Source: Deltaproteobacteria bacterium (lineage in GTDB: Bacteria; BMS3Abin14). From it: DNA of 64,000 nt. Below the pieces are notes generated by a model, which was given only the letters and a program-made list of their open reading frames with translations, made no database searches and was not told the origin of the DNA. The DNA lies in NCBI GenBank assembly GCA_013151915.1, contig JAADHJ010000011.1:1-64000 (forward strand), in the 5' to 3' direction. Shown here in pieces: positions 35,828-44,551 of this stretch. The position numbers were made by a program, and so were the translations under genes. Within the stretch, counting starts at the first letter, position 1. Each line of letters begins with the position of its first letter.

Positions 35828-37555
35828 TTGTCGGTAACCCCATTGCCTGATAAACCAAGAGTCCTGGTGGTGGACAATGACCGCGTGACTCTCGAGATAG
35901 TCCTTGAAATCCTGCGTTCCGACGGCATGGATACAAAGGGGGCGACCGGGGGCGCGGAGGCCCTGGAGATCTTTGGGGAAGGGGCCTGGGACATTGTGAT
36001 TACAGGTGTCGTTATGGATGGCCTGACAGGCATCGGTTTGCTTCGCAGGGTTAAGGCCGGCAACAGGCTCCTTCCCGTTATCTGTATGAGCGGATACAGA
36101 TCTTTTGATGACGCGGTCGAGATGATCAGGGGCGGTGCCTTTGATTTTCTCTATAAGCCCATCAATCGGGACAGGCTGCTGAATGTGGTCGAAAGTGCAT
36201 TTTCAGATTACCGGCGGTCCATCGAGAACGAGCATATCATCGTCCGGTCGCAGTCCTGGGCCAGGGAACTGCTTACCCTCAGGCAGCTTGGCGAGTCCTC
36301 CAGCCGGGATATGCTGCAGGTCCTCTTCCAGAAGACGGTTGAAGCCGTGGCCGAAACCCTTCAGATCGAGACAGCCTCACTGATGATCATTGAAGGGGAT
36401 CATCTCACCATCGCTGCGGCCATGGGGCTGCCGAAGGAGATTGTCGGGAAGGCGCAGATGCCTCTTGGCTCCGGAATATCCGGATATGTGGCCCAGACCG
36501 GAGAACCGGTCCTTATCAATGACATCAGTAAGGATGATCGGTTCAAACCGTCCAAATTCAGAAAACAGTATTCCACCCAGTCCGCCCTGTGTGTCCCGCT
36601 CATGCACGGCGACAATGTGCTGGGCGTCATCAATGCCAATAATAAGACCAACGGAGAGGCCTTTACCAGGTCCGATCTGGACCTTCTGGTAACCATCGCG
36701 GCCCAGGTCGCCATGGCGGTTGACAACACGAGGCTCTTTAAAGGTCTGGAGGAAAAGGCCCAGGCGTTAGAGAAGGCCCACCAGGAACTCGTTCGGCTGG
36801 ACAAGGATAAAACCGAACTGATTCTCAATATCTCTCACGAACTGAAGACCCCATTGACCTCGATTATGGGGTTTGCGAACCTGCTGTACGGGCTGGATGT
36901 GCAGGGGAAATCGGAGGACCTGGCCGATTACGCCGGGCGCATCGAGACGTCCGCCGGCCTGTTGAACCATCTGATTGACAGGATGCTGGAGCTGTTTCGT
37001 CTGGAGGCCGGGCGAAGTGGGATGAACCGGGGTTTTATTCCCCTTCAATCCGCCGTCTCCCAGGCGGTGGCTGCCCTCGAAGGCACCTTGCATGAACGCG
37101 ATGTCAGGGAGGATCATTCCGGGTTCCGGGGAGCCCGTGTTTATACCGATCGTACTCTTTTCACCCGTGCCCTCGGCCTTATTCTGGAGAACTCCGTGAA
37201 ATTCTCCCCTGAGGATACACCCATAGCAATCTCAGGCTGCTGGCACGATGATTTGCCCACCGTTCCGGTCTATGCAGCCTACGCCGACCTGGGAAAAACC
37301 AAAGACATTGCCGACGGATGGGTGGAGGTCATGGTCTCCGACCTGGGTGAAGGGATGTCGGCGGAGGAGATTCCTGTTATCTTCGAGAAGTTCCGGCAGC
37401 TTGGAGATATCATGACGACCAAACCCACGGGAATCGGCCTGGGGCTGCCCATAGCCAGGACCATCCTGGAGCTCCAGGATGGGGCACTGTGGGCAGAGAG
37501 CAGTAAGGGAGAAGGAAGCACATTCCACATTCTTCTCCCCGGAAAGAAAGAATAG
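35828..37555 (+). CDS. Receiver-GAF-histidine kinase hybrid with a degenerate receiver
   Basis: 575-aa cytoplasmic sensor kinase without membrane segments. Order: receiver domain (about 10-125), GAF domain (about 175-320), HisKA with His337 in ISHELKTPLTS, and HATPase with ENSVKFSP, VSDLGEGMS and GIGLGLPIA. In the receiver the residue aligned with the phosphoacceptor Asp is Gly60 (VITGVVMDG), and the acidic pair reads VDND. The lysine in YKPI remains. The receiver is thus likely not phosphorylated and may serve as a docking or regulatory module. TTG 35828 stands six bases after AGGAGG. Output regulator unknown. Confidence 0.88.
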   Translation: MSVTPLPDKPRVLVVDNDRVTLEIVLEILRSDGMDTKGATGGAEALEIFGEGAWDIVITGVVMDGLTGIGLLRRVKAGNRLLPVICMSGYRSFDDAVEMIRGGAFDFLYKPINRDRLLNVVESAFSDYRRSIENEHIIVRSQSWARELLTLRQLGESSSRDMLQVLFQKTVEAVAETLQIETASLMIIEGDHLTIAAAMGLPKEIVGKAQMPLGSGISGYVAQTGEPVLINDISKDDRFKPSKFRKQYSTQSALCVPLMHGDNVLGVINANNKTNGEAFTRSDLDLLVTIAAQVAMAVDNTRLFKGLEEKAQALEKAHQELVRLDKDKTELILNISHELKTPLTSIMGFANLLYGLDVQGKSEDLADYAGRIETSAGLLNHLIDRMLELFRLEAGRSGMNRGFIPLQSAVSQAVAALEGTLHERDVREDHSGFRGARVYTDRTLFTRALGLILENSVKFSPEDTPIAISGCWHDDLPTVPVYAAYADLGKTKDIADGWVEVMVSDLGEGMSAEEIPVIFEKFRQLGDIMTTKPTGIGLGLPIARTILELQDGALWAESSKGEGSTFHILLPGKKE

Positions 37556-37558
37556 ACG

Positions 37559-38755
37559 ATGGGACCTGTAAGAAATTTCAAGGTTGCGGGGTTTTCCGCC
37601 TCCGCCGTATCCGGTGATATTCGTAAAAAGGGAGATGGACGCCTGGATATGGGGCTGATCTTTTGTTCAACCGATGCGTCGGCCGCGGGAGTCTTTACCG
37701 GCAACAGCATGGCCGCCGCACCTGTGGTCCTGTGCCGGGAGAGGCTGGAAATAGGCACCGCGAGGGCGGTTCTTGTCAACAGTGGAAACGCCAACTGCAT
37801 GACAGGACAGGCGGGGATGGAAAACGCCCGGAAGCTCTGTCGGGATGTGGGCCGGCTCCTGGGAATTTCCGAAGAATCGGTTCTGAACAGTTCCACCGGG
37901 GTTGTCGGGGTTCCCCTGCCCATTAAAGATATGGGTGCTGCCCTTGATCCCCTTGTCATGGGGCTTTCCGAGGATGGGATGGAGATATTCTCAAGGGCCA
38001 TCCTGACCTCGGACACGCGCAGCAAGACGTCCGCTGTGGATCTGGACCTTTCAAGCGGTCCTGTCAGGGTCCTGGGTGTCGCCAAAGGGGCAGGGATGAT
38101 TGCCCCGAATATGGCAACCATGCTCGCCTTCATTCTTACGGACGCGGCCGTTCCCCCCGGAGAACTTCATGGGACCCTGTACGATGCCGTGGAGGGGAGC
38201 TTTAATGCCGTAACGGTTGACGGTGACACAAGCACAAACGACACCGTCCTGATGCTGGCTTCCGGCATGGGACCCGCGCTTGGCAGCGATAGGGACAGAC
38301 ATCTTTTCAGAGATGGAGTCGGCGAGGTTTGTCGGGCATTGGCAAGACAGGTCGTTGCGGACGGCGAAGGGGCCGACAGGGTCGTGGAAGTGCTGGTGGT
38401 CGGAGCCGATGATAACTCCCAGGCAAAACTCGTCGCCCGTGCCGTAGCCCAAAGCCTGCTGGTGAAGACCGCCCTTGCCGCCGCCGACCCCAATTGGGGC
38501 AGGATTGCCGTCGCAGTGGGGTATTCCGGCGCCGGGGTTCACCCCGAGGACCTTTCCCTGTCCATAGGGGACGTAGCCGTATTGCGGGGAGGTGAACCTG
38601 TGTCAGGATACCGGGAGGAGGATGCGGCTAAGATCATGGTTCGGGACAGTTATACCATCAGGATCTCCCTGGGTTCCGGCACGGGCGCGGCATCCATGCT
38701 TACAACCGACCTTACGGAGGAGTATGTCAGGATCAACTGCGAATATCGAAGTTGA
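37559..38755 (+). CDS. argJ: Bifunctional ornithine acetyltransferase/N-acetylglutamate synthase ArgJ
   Basis: 398-aa Ntn-type self-cleaving enzyme recycling the acetyl group in arginine synthesis. The precursor cleaves before Thr113 in NSSTGVVG, which becomes the nucleophile; NSGNANCMTG, GMIAPNMATML, TVDGDTSTND and DPNWGRIAVAVGYSG are conserved. ATG 37559 is three bases after the kinase stop, so secA, the kinase and argJ likely share a transcript. secA-argJ proximity is something I recall from Geobacter-like genomes. Confidence 0.96.
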   Translation: MGPVRNFKVAGFSASAVSGDIRKKGDGRLDMGLIFCSTDASAAGVFTGNSMAAAPVVLCRERLEIGTARAVLVNSGNANCMTGQAGMENARKLCRDVGRLLGISEESVLNSSTGVVGVPLPIKDMGAALDPLVMGLSEDGMEIFSRAILTSDTRSKTSAVDLDLSSGPVRVLGVAKGAGMIAPNMATMLAFILTDAAVPPGELHGTLYDAVEGSFNAVTVDGDTSTNDTVLMLASGMGPALGSDRDRHLFRDGVGEVCRALARQVVADGEGADRVVEVLVVGADDNSQAKLVARAVAQSLLVKTALAAADPNWGRIAVAVGYSGAGVHPEDLSLSIGDVAVLRGGEPVSGYREEDAAKIMVRDSYTIRISLGSGTGAASMLTTDLTEEYVRINCEYRS

Positions 38756-38813
38756 TGCAGCACGCCTGTGAGACCTGTCGTTTCCCATTGCGGCCTTGAC
38801 TGATTTCTGATAC

Positions 38814-38843
38814 TTAAAACTGTTTGATGACTTCATTTATAAT
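38814..38843 (+). promoter_or_regulatory. Putative sigma-70 promoter of the rpsB operon
   Basis: Perfect -10 TATAAT at 38838-38843, with TTAAAA 18 bases upstream (38814-38819). The leader to rpsB would be about 155 bases, long enough for S2 autoregulation, but I could not recognise a specific structure. Confidence 0.5.
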
Positions 38844-39005
38844 GACGCACGCCCTGGACCTTGCGAGTGGTGCCCGCCGTTGCCCTGAAACCCTTGGCCG
38901 AAATGCTCGATGCGCGGAGCTTTCGTCCGGGCTGGAAGGGTCTGGTGTGGTTCTCGATGGGGATGAACGGGCGGTGGAAAAAACCGAACGGAACAGGAGG
39001 AAGTA

Positions 39006-39830
39006 ATGGCGATTATTACAATGAAGCAGCTTCTTGAAGCGGGGGTGCATTTCGGCCATCAGACCCGCCGGTGGAACCCGAAGATGGCGAAATATATTTT
39101 CGGTGATCGCAACGGGATCTACATTATAGATCTGCAGAAGACCCTGCGGTGTTTCAAAGAGGCCTACAGATTCGTCCGTGAGCTGTCCTCGGAGGGAGGG
39201 GTTATCCTTTTCGTGGGGACGAAGAAACAGGCACAGGACTCTATTGTCGAGGAATCAGGGCGTTGCCAGATGCCCTATGTAAATCACCGGTGGCTCGGTG
39301 GGCTTCTCACCAATTTTGCCACCATAAAGAAGAGCGTTGCCCGCCTGAAAATGATTCAGGCCATGGATAAGGAACAGGATTGGGGCGGCATTACCAAAAA
39401 GGAGATCCTGGGTCTGCAGAAAGAGAAGGACAAACTGGCCCGCAACCTTGAGGGCGTTAAAGACATGGGCAAACTTCCCGACGCGGTCTTTATCGTGGAT
39501 CCTAAGAGAGAGGAAATCGCGGTAAAAGAGGTTCGCAAGCTCGGTATCCCTCTCATCGCCGTGGTTGACACAAACTGTGATCCGGACCTGGTGGACTACG
39601 TCATCCCCGGCAACGACGATGCCATACGGTCCATTCGGCTTTTCGCTTCAAAGATAGCCGACGCAGTGATCGAGGGACAACAGCTTGTAGGGGCTGACGA
39701 TCTGGGTATGGTCACCGGCGCCGATGCCCCGGACGATAAACCGGTACCAGACGTGAATGAAGAGGCCGATGCCGCGGTCGGTGAGCCGGCCGTTGAAGAA
39801 CCGGAGACAGCCGGTGAGGAGGAAAAGTGA
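39006..39830 (+). CDS. rpsB: 30S ribosomal protein S2
   Basis: 274 aa. [20 protein letters not shown] is the S2 signature; [18 protein letters not shown] and [17 protein letters not shown] are conserved. The last 35 or so residues form an acidic alanine/glutamate-rich tail beyond the core, a common lineage-specific extension. ATG 39006 follows AGGAGGAAGTA. It heads the rpsB-tsf-pyrH-frr-uppS-cdsA-dxr-rseP-ispG-proS superoperon. Confidence 0.98.
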   Translation: MAIITMKQLLEAGVHFGHQTRRWNPKMAKYIFGDRNGIYIIDLQKTLRCFKEAYRFVRELSSEGGVILFVGTKKQAQDSIVEESGRCQMPYVNHRWLGGLLTNFATIKKSVARLKMIQAMDKEQDWGGITKKEILGLQKEKDKLARNLEGVKDMGKLPDAVFIVDPKREEIAVKEVRKLGIPLIAVVDTNCDPDLVDYVIPGNDDAIRSIRLFASKIADAVIEGQQLVGADDLGMVTGADAPDDKPVPDVNEEADAAVGEPAVEEPETAGEEEK

Positions 39831-40447
39831 TGGGGATCAGTGCATCAATGGTTAAGGAACTCAGGGAAAAAACCGGGGCCGGTTTTATGGATTGCAAGAC
39901 GGCCCTCGTGGAGTCCGATGGGGATGCCGAGAAGGCCGTCGCCTTCCTTCGCAAGAAGGGTCTGTCAGCAGCGGGGAAGAGGGCCGGTAAACAGGCCAGC
40001 GAGGGAGTTGTTGGATCCTACATCCACATGGGCGGCAAGATCGGGGTTCTCATCGAGGTAAATTGCGAGACCGATTTCGTGGCCAGAACCGATGATTTCA
40101 AGGACCTTGTCTCAGACTTGGCAATGCAGGTGGCCGCGGCCAATCCGCTGTACCTGCGGGCCGATGAGGTTCCGGAGGACCTCTTGAACAAGGAACGCGA
40201 GATTTACAGGGCTCAGGCCACAGAATCGGGCAAACCCGAGAAGATTGTCGACAAGATCGTTGACGGGAAAATTGACAAATACCTTCAGGAAATCTGCCTG
40301 GAGGATCAGGAATTCATAAGGGAGAAAGGAACCAAGGTCCTGGATTATGTCAAATCAGTAGCCGGAAAGTTGGGTGAGAACGTTCAGATACGGCGTTTCG
40401 CCCGTTTTGAAATCGGTGAAGGACAGGAAAAAACGGCTGCCTGTTAG
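39830..40447 (+). CDS. tsf: Elongation factor Ts
   Basis: 205-aa guanine nucleotide exchange factor for EF-Tu. The N-terminal UBA-like segment VKELREKTGAGFMDCKTAL and the core IEVNCETDFVARTD are diagnostic. It is the short form with a single core domain half, rather than the 280-residue E. coli form. ATG 39830 overlaps the rpsB stop by one base and is seven bases after GAGGAGG. Confidence 0.97.
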   Translation: MGISASMVKELREKTGAGFMDCKTALVESDGDAEKAVAFLRKKGLSAAGKRAGKQASEGVVGSYIHMGGKIGVLIEVNCETDFVARTDDFKDLVSDLAMQVAAANPLYLRADEVPEDLLNKEREIYRAQATESGKPEKIVDKIVDGKIDKYLQEICLEDQEFIREKGTKVLDYVKSVAGKLGENVQIRRFARFEIGEGQEKTAAC

Positions 40448-40460
40448 CTAGCCCGCGAGG

Positions 40461-40535
40461 TAGGGGAAGGAAGCCATTCCCCACCGAAGGAAAAAGAATC
40501 GAAGAGACTTGTTGCGAGGTTGTCAAAATTGAGCA
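40461..40535 (+). repeat. R6 start-proximal repeat, copy c (before pyrH)
   Basis: GGAAGCCATTCCCC, then ATCGAAGAGACTTGTTGCGAGG and TTGTCAAAATTG, aligned with the glnB copy over about 70 bases. Its GAGG (40516-40519) and TTG (40529-40531) look like the actual ribosome-binding site and start codon of pyrH. Confidence 0.7.
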
Positions 40536-41260
40536 AAGCCAGGTCAAAATATAAGCGGGTTATCCTGAAGTTAAGCGGAGAGGCGCTCCTCGGGTCGCGA
40601 CAGGCCGGGCTTGATTTTTCGGAGGTTGAGATCATCGCCAGGGAGGTTGCGGAGGTCCACAGTATGGGAGTGGACGTTGCCGTGGTTATCGGCGGTGGGA
40701 ATATTTTCAGAGGCGCCGCCGACAGTGGTTCGGTCATTGGACGTACAACCGGGGATTACATGGGGATGATCGCAACGGTGATCAACGCCCTCGCCTTTCA
40801 GAGCACCCTTGAAAACCTTGGGGTTCCAACGAGGATTCAGTCCGCAATCGGGATGAGCCAGGTCGCCGAAGCCTACATACGGCGAAAGGCCATCAGGCAT
40901 CTGGAGAAGGGAAGGGTAGTCATCTTCGCCGCCGGAACGGGCAACCCGTTTTTTACAACCGATACGGCCGCCGCCCTTCGCGCCATGGAGATCGGTGCGG
41001 ATATACTCATGAAGGCTACGAAGGTGGATGGGGTGTATTCCCAGGATCCCATGACTCACCCCCAGGCCGAAAAGTTCGACAGGTTGACCTTTAAGGATGT
41101 TCTGAACAGAGGGTTGATGGTCATGGATGCCACCGCCATTGCCCTGTGCATGGACAACCATATGCCTATCGTGGTATTCAATCTGAAGGAACGCGGGAAC
41201 ATGATAAAGGCGGTGTTGGGGGAACCTGTCGGGACAATGGTGACAGGGGAGGAAGAGTGA
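40529..41260 (+). CDS. pyrH: Uridylate kinase PyrH
   Basis: 243-aa hexameric UMP kinase. [13 protein letters not shown] opens the amino-acid-kinase fold; [28 protein letters not shown] and [12 protein letters not shown] are conserved. There is no ATG near the family start; TTG 40529 lies nine bases after GAGG, while TTG 40520 directly abuts it. Start and ribosome-binding site both fall in repeat R6c. The stop overlaps frr (TGATG). Confidence 0.95.
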   Translation: MSKARSKYKRVILKLSGEALLGSRQAGLDFSEVEIIAREVAEVHSMGVDVAVVIGGGNIFRGAADSGSVIGRTTGDYMGMIATVINALAFQSTLENLGVPTRIQSAIGMSQVAEAYIRRKAIRHLEKGRVVIFAAGTGNPFFTTDTAAALRAMEIGADILMKATKVDGVYSQDPMTHPQAEKFDRLTFKDVLNRGLMVMDATAIALCMDNHMPIVVFNLKERGNMIKAVLGEPVGTMVTGEEE

Positions 41261-41817
41261 TGCTCAAGGAACTCTACCAGGATGCGGAAAACAATATGGG
41301 CAGATCCATTGAATCCCTTGGAAGGGAGCTGGCGACCCTCCGCACCGGAAGGGCTTCCCTTGCCATCCTTGACGGTATCACCGTCGATTATTACGATTCA
41401 CCAACCCCTCTCAACCAGGTGGCCACCCTCTCCATCCCGGAAAGCCGTCTGATCGTTATCCAGCCCTGGGATCCGTCCCTGATCAAGGATATCGAGAAGA
41501 GCATCATGCGTTCGGACCTGGGTCTGACACCTTCGAATGACGGGAAGGTCATACGGATTCCCATACCCGCTCTAACCGAGGAGAGGCGTGTTCAGCTCGT
41601 AAAAGTGGCCAAACGCTACGGCGAGGATTGCAAGGTCGCCATCCGGAACCTCCGAAGGGACTCCATCGCTGAGGCCAAGAATTATGAAAAGGAAAAGATG
41701 ATCTCCGAGGACGATCTTCGGCGGGCCCAGGATGAGATACAGAAGATAACGGATCGGTTCATTGCGAAGGTGGACAATGCTTTCCGAAACAAGGAAAAAG
41801 AGATCCTCGAGGTCTAA
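41260..41817 (+). CDS. frr: Ribosome recycling factor
   Basis: 185-aa tRNA-mimic that, with EF-G, splits post-termination ribosomes. LATLRTGRASLAILDGITVDYY and ESRLIVIQPWDPSLIKDIEKSI segments are diagnostic (seen in GRASLAILDGI and IQPWDPSLI), and the C-terminal helix DEIQKITDRFIAKVD is typical. ATG 41260 overlaps the pyrH stop by one base; an in-frame start upstream would lie wholly inside pyrH. Confidence 0.97.
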   Translation: MLKELYQDAENNMGRSIESLGRELATLRTGRASLAILDGITVDYYDSPTPLNQVATLSIPESRLIVIQPWDPSLIKDIEKSIMRSDLGLTPSNDGKVIRIPIPALTEERRVQLVKVAKRYGEDCKVAIRNLRRDSIAEAKNYEKEKMISEDDLRRAQDEIQKITDRFIAKVDNAFRNKEKEILEV

Positions 41818-41865
41818 GGTCTCGCCGGCCCAACATCCCCCCGAACCAGCAGGTTCCTATATCCC

Positions 41866-42594
41866 GTGAGTGTTAAGATACCCGGCCATATCGCCATTAT
41901 CATGGATGGCAACGGAAGGTGGGCCGAGGCCCGCGGGCTTCCCCGGATCGCCGGCCATCGGGCGGGAGTCCAGGCCGTTCGGACCGTGGTCGAGGAATGC
42001 GCGAGGCAGGGCGTGAAGTACCTGACCCTCTTCGCCTTCTCCCGGGAGAATTGGAGAAGGCCTCACGATGAGGTGGGGGGCCTTATGACCCTTCTCGACC
42101 AGTTCCTCAAAAGAGAGCTTAAAACCTTCATGAGGAATAACATCCGGCTGATGACCATCGGCAGGACTGCCGACATCCCCGAAAATGTGAAAAAAACACT
42201 CGACAAGGTTGTGGACGATTCAGCGGGCAACGATGGAACCACTCTTATTCTCGCCCTGAGCTACAGCGGACGTCAGGACATCCTGGATGCCGCCAGACGT
42301 TTCGCCGAGGAGGTCCTGAGATCGGGGGGCGATATGGACGCCCTCGATGAGGATGCCTTCGGCGCCTGCCTGGCCACTTCCGGGATTCCGGATCCCGACC
42401 TTCTCATAAGGACAAGCGGGGAGATGAGAATCAGCAACTTCCTCCTGTGGCAGATCGCCTACGCCGAGCTGTACATAACCGATAAGCTCTGGCCGGATTT
42501 TTCCAGGGAGGACCTTCAGCTTGCGTTAGAGGAGTACAGCCGGCGGGAACGGCGTTTCGGCATGACGTCCGGACAGGTGAGGAACCTGAAATGA
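41866..42594 (+). CDS. uppS: Undecaprenyl diphosphate synthase UppS
   Basis: 242-aa cis-prenyltransferase making the C55 lipid carrier for peptidoglycan and O-antigen. Catalytic Asp14 lies in IIMDGNGRWAEARG; LTLFAFSRENWRRP and the C-terminal DLLIRTSGEMRISNFLLWQ are signatures. GTG 41866 is used; its ribosome-binding site is only AGCAGG. It overlaps cdsA by four bases (ATGA). Confidence 0.96.
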   Translation: MSVKIPGHIAIIMDGNGRWAEARGLPRIAGHRAGVQAVRTVVEECARQGVKYLTLFAFSRENWRRPHDEVGGLMTLLDQFLKRELKTFMRNNIRLMTIGRTADIPENVKKTLDKVVDDSAGNDGTTLILALSYSGRQDILDAARRFAEEVLRSGGDMDALDEDAFGACLATSGIPDPDLLIRTSGEMRISNFLLWQIAYAELYITDKLWPDFSREDLQLALEEYSRRERRFGMTSGQVRNLK

Positions 42595-43385
42595 AACGTG
42601 TCCTGTCGGCATTGGTCCTGGGTCCGGCCGTCCTCCTGATCCTTCTGGCTGCTCCCCCCCTCGTTGGTGTCATCCTGGTGGCCGCCATTAACGTCATCGC
42701 CGTAGTGGAGATGAGGAAATTGGTCGCCCCCGGGGAATCCTTCCCGACGGGTATGGCAATCCTTGGGGCTTTCATTATGCCCGCATGTGCCTGGAAGGGC
42801 GGGGAAACCGGACTGGCATCCGGTTTGGCCGCCTCGGTCCTGATCCTTATGATCGCCGGTCTTGTCGGGTATCGGGCCAAGGGTGCGGCTCGGGGCATTG
42901 CGAACGGTGTTTTCGTCCTCGTTTTTCCCGTATGGGCACTCACCCACGCGGTCCTTTTCCTGGGAGGCTCCCAGGGTCCGATAGCCCTGTTTTATCTCCT
43001 CCTCGTTATCTGGACGTGTGATACCTCCGCCTATCTTTTCGGGAGCGCCTTCGGCAAGAGGAAGCTGGCGCCCACCGTCAGCCCCAATAAATCAGTGGAG
43101 GGTTTTCTGGCCGGCCTGGTTTCCTCCCTGCCGGTTTCGGTGGCCTTCTATTACCTGTCTTCCCTCAACTGGAGCCTGAGTTTTATTATGGCAGCCGGCC
43201 TGATAATCGCTTTTGCCGGGCAGTTGGGGGATCTGGTGGAATCGGCCATTAAGAGGGGTGCCTCCGTGAAGGACTCAGGCTCCCTCATCCCGGGGCACGG
43301 AGGTATACTGGATCGGATTGACTCTCTTCTGTTCGCTGTTCCCGTTTTCTATTACCTCGTCCAACTTTCCCGGAGCGGGTTTTGA
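42591..43385 (+). CDS. cdsA: Phosphatidate cytidylyltransferase CdsA
   Basis: 264-aa polytopic membrane enzyme making CDP-diacylglycerol, the precursor of membrane phospholipids. About eight hydrophobic segments. The C-terminal signature KRGASVKDSGSLIPGHGG with DRIDS is complete, and SPNKSVEGFLAGL precedes it. Coupled to uppS by ATGA and to dxr by TGATG. Confidence 0.95.
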   Translation: MKRVLSALVLGPAVLLILLAAPPLVGVILVAAINVIAVVEMRKLVAPGESFPTGMAILGAFIMPACAWKGGETGLASGLAASVLILMIAGLVGYRAKGAARGIANGVFVLVFPVWALTHAVLFLGGSQGPIALFYLLLVIWTCDTSAYLFGSAFGKRKLAPTVSPNKSVEGFLAGLVSSLPVSVAFYYLSSLNWSLSFIMAAGLIIAFAGQLGDLVESAIKRGASVKDSGSLIPGHGGILDRIDSLLFAVPVFYYLVQLSRSGF

Positions 43386-44551
43386 TGAGGCGGTTATCGC
43401 TCATCGGTTCAACGGGATCCATCGGCAGAAACACCCTTGACGTTGCCGGGCGTATTCCACAGAATATCAAGGTTGTAGCGCTGGCTTCCAACTCCGATTT
43501 CGAGGGGATAGTCGGACAGGCGAGGCGGTTTCACCCGCTTCTTGTGTCCCTTTTTAATGAGGAATCGGCGGCACGTGCGGAAGAGATGCTTGTTGGAACC
43601 GGGATAACCGTTCTCTCGGGGCTCGATGGAATCCTTGAGGCCGCGACGCTCCGGGAAGCGGATATTGTGGTCTCCTCCGCCGTAGGGGCTGCCGGTATAA
43701 TGCCGACCTTCGCCGCGGTTAGCGCCGGCAAGGTCGTAGCGTTGGCCAACAAGGAGGCCCTGGTGGCGGCGGGAGCCGCCATTACCATGGAGGCGGAACG
43801 GCATGGAGCGCGTCTCCTTCCTGTGGACAGCGAACACTCCGCTATCTTCCAGGTCCTCCTTGGACAGGACCGAAAGGGTGTCCGCAAGCTGATCCTGACC
43901 GCGTCGGGGGGGCCCTTCTTTGGAAAGGACTCAAGATTTCTTGATGGGGTAACCCCGGAAATGGCCCTGGATCACCCTCGCTGGAAGATGGGCCCCAAAG
44001 TCACGGTTGACTCGGCGACCATGATGAACAAAGGGTTTGAGATTATTGAGGCAAGCTGGTTATTCGGGCTTAACGGGGAATCCATTGACACCTTGATTCA
44101 TCCCCAGAGCGTCGTTCACAGCATGGTGGAGTTTGTGGATGGCTCGACCCTTGCCCAGATGGGGATAACCGATATGCGTATTCCCATTTCCTTCGCTCTT
44201 TCCTATCCCGACAGGATGCCTTTGCCGTTCAAATCACTGGATCTCGCGGCGGTAAGAAACCTCGAATTTTTCAGGCCGGATGCACAGCAGTTTCCGTGTC
44301 TCAAGCTGGCCTATGATGCCTTGACGGCCGGCGGAGGCGTGCCGGCGGCCATGAACGCCGCTAACGAGGTGGCTGTTGAGTCTTTCCTGGATGGGAAGCT
44401 TCCGTTCAGAAAAATACAGGTCGTTGTCCGGAAGGTCATGGATCAGACCCCGCCTGCCGATGAATCAAAACTGACCGAGATCCTCCACTGCGACCGTTGG
44501 GCCAGGAAGGCCGCACGGTCCATTATCAGGGAGTTGAAATTTAAACCATGA
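43385..44551 (+). CDS. dxr: 1-deoxy-D-xylulose-5-phosphate reductoisomerase Dxr
   Basis: 388-aa NADPH enzyme, second step of the MEP pathway and target of fosmidomycin. The nucleotide loop GSTGSIGRNTLDV, ANKEALVAAG, LLPVDSEHSAIFQ (metal and substrate ligands) and LTASGGPFFG are conserved. ATG 43385 overlaps the cdsA stop by one base. It sits between cdsA and rseP as in many proteobacteria. Confidence 0.97.
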   Translation: MRRLSLIGSTGSIGRNTLDVAGRIPQNIKVVALASNSDFEGIVGQARRFHPLLVSLFNEESAARAEEMLVGTGITVLSGLDGILEAATLREADIVVSSAVGAAGIMPTFAAVSAGKVVALANKEALVAAGAAITMEAERHGARLLPVDSEHSAIFQVLLGQDRKGVRKLILTASGGPFFGKDSRFLDGVTPEMALDHPRWKMGPKVTVDSATMMNKGFEIIEASWLFGLNGESIDTLIHPQSVVHSMVEFVDGSTLAQMGITDMRIPISFALSYPDRMPLPFKSLDLAAVRNLEFFRPDAQQFPCLKLAYDALTAGGGVPAAMNAANEVAVESFLDGKLPFRKIQVVVRKVMDQTPPADESKLTEILHCDRWARKAARSIIRELKFKP

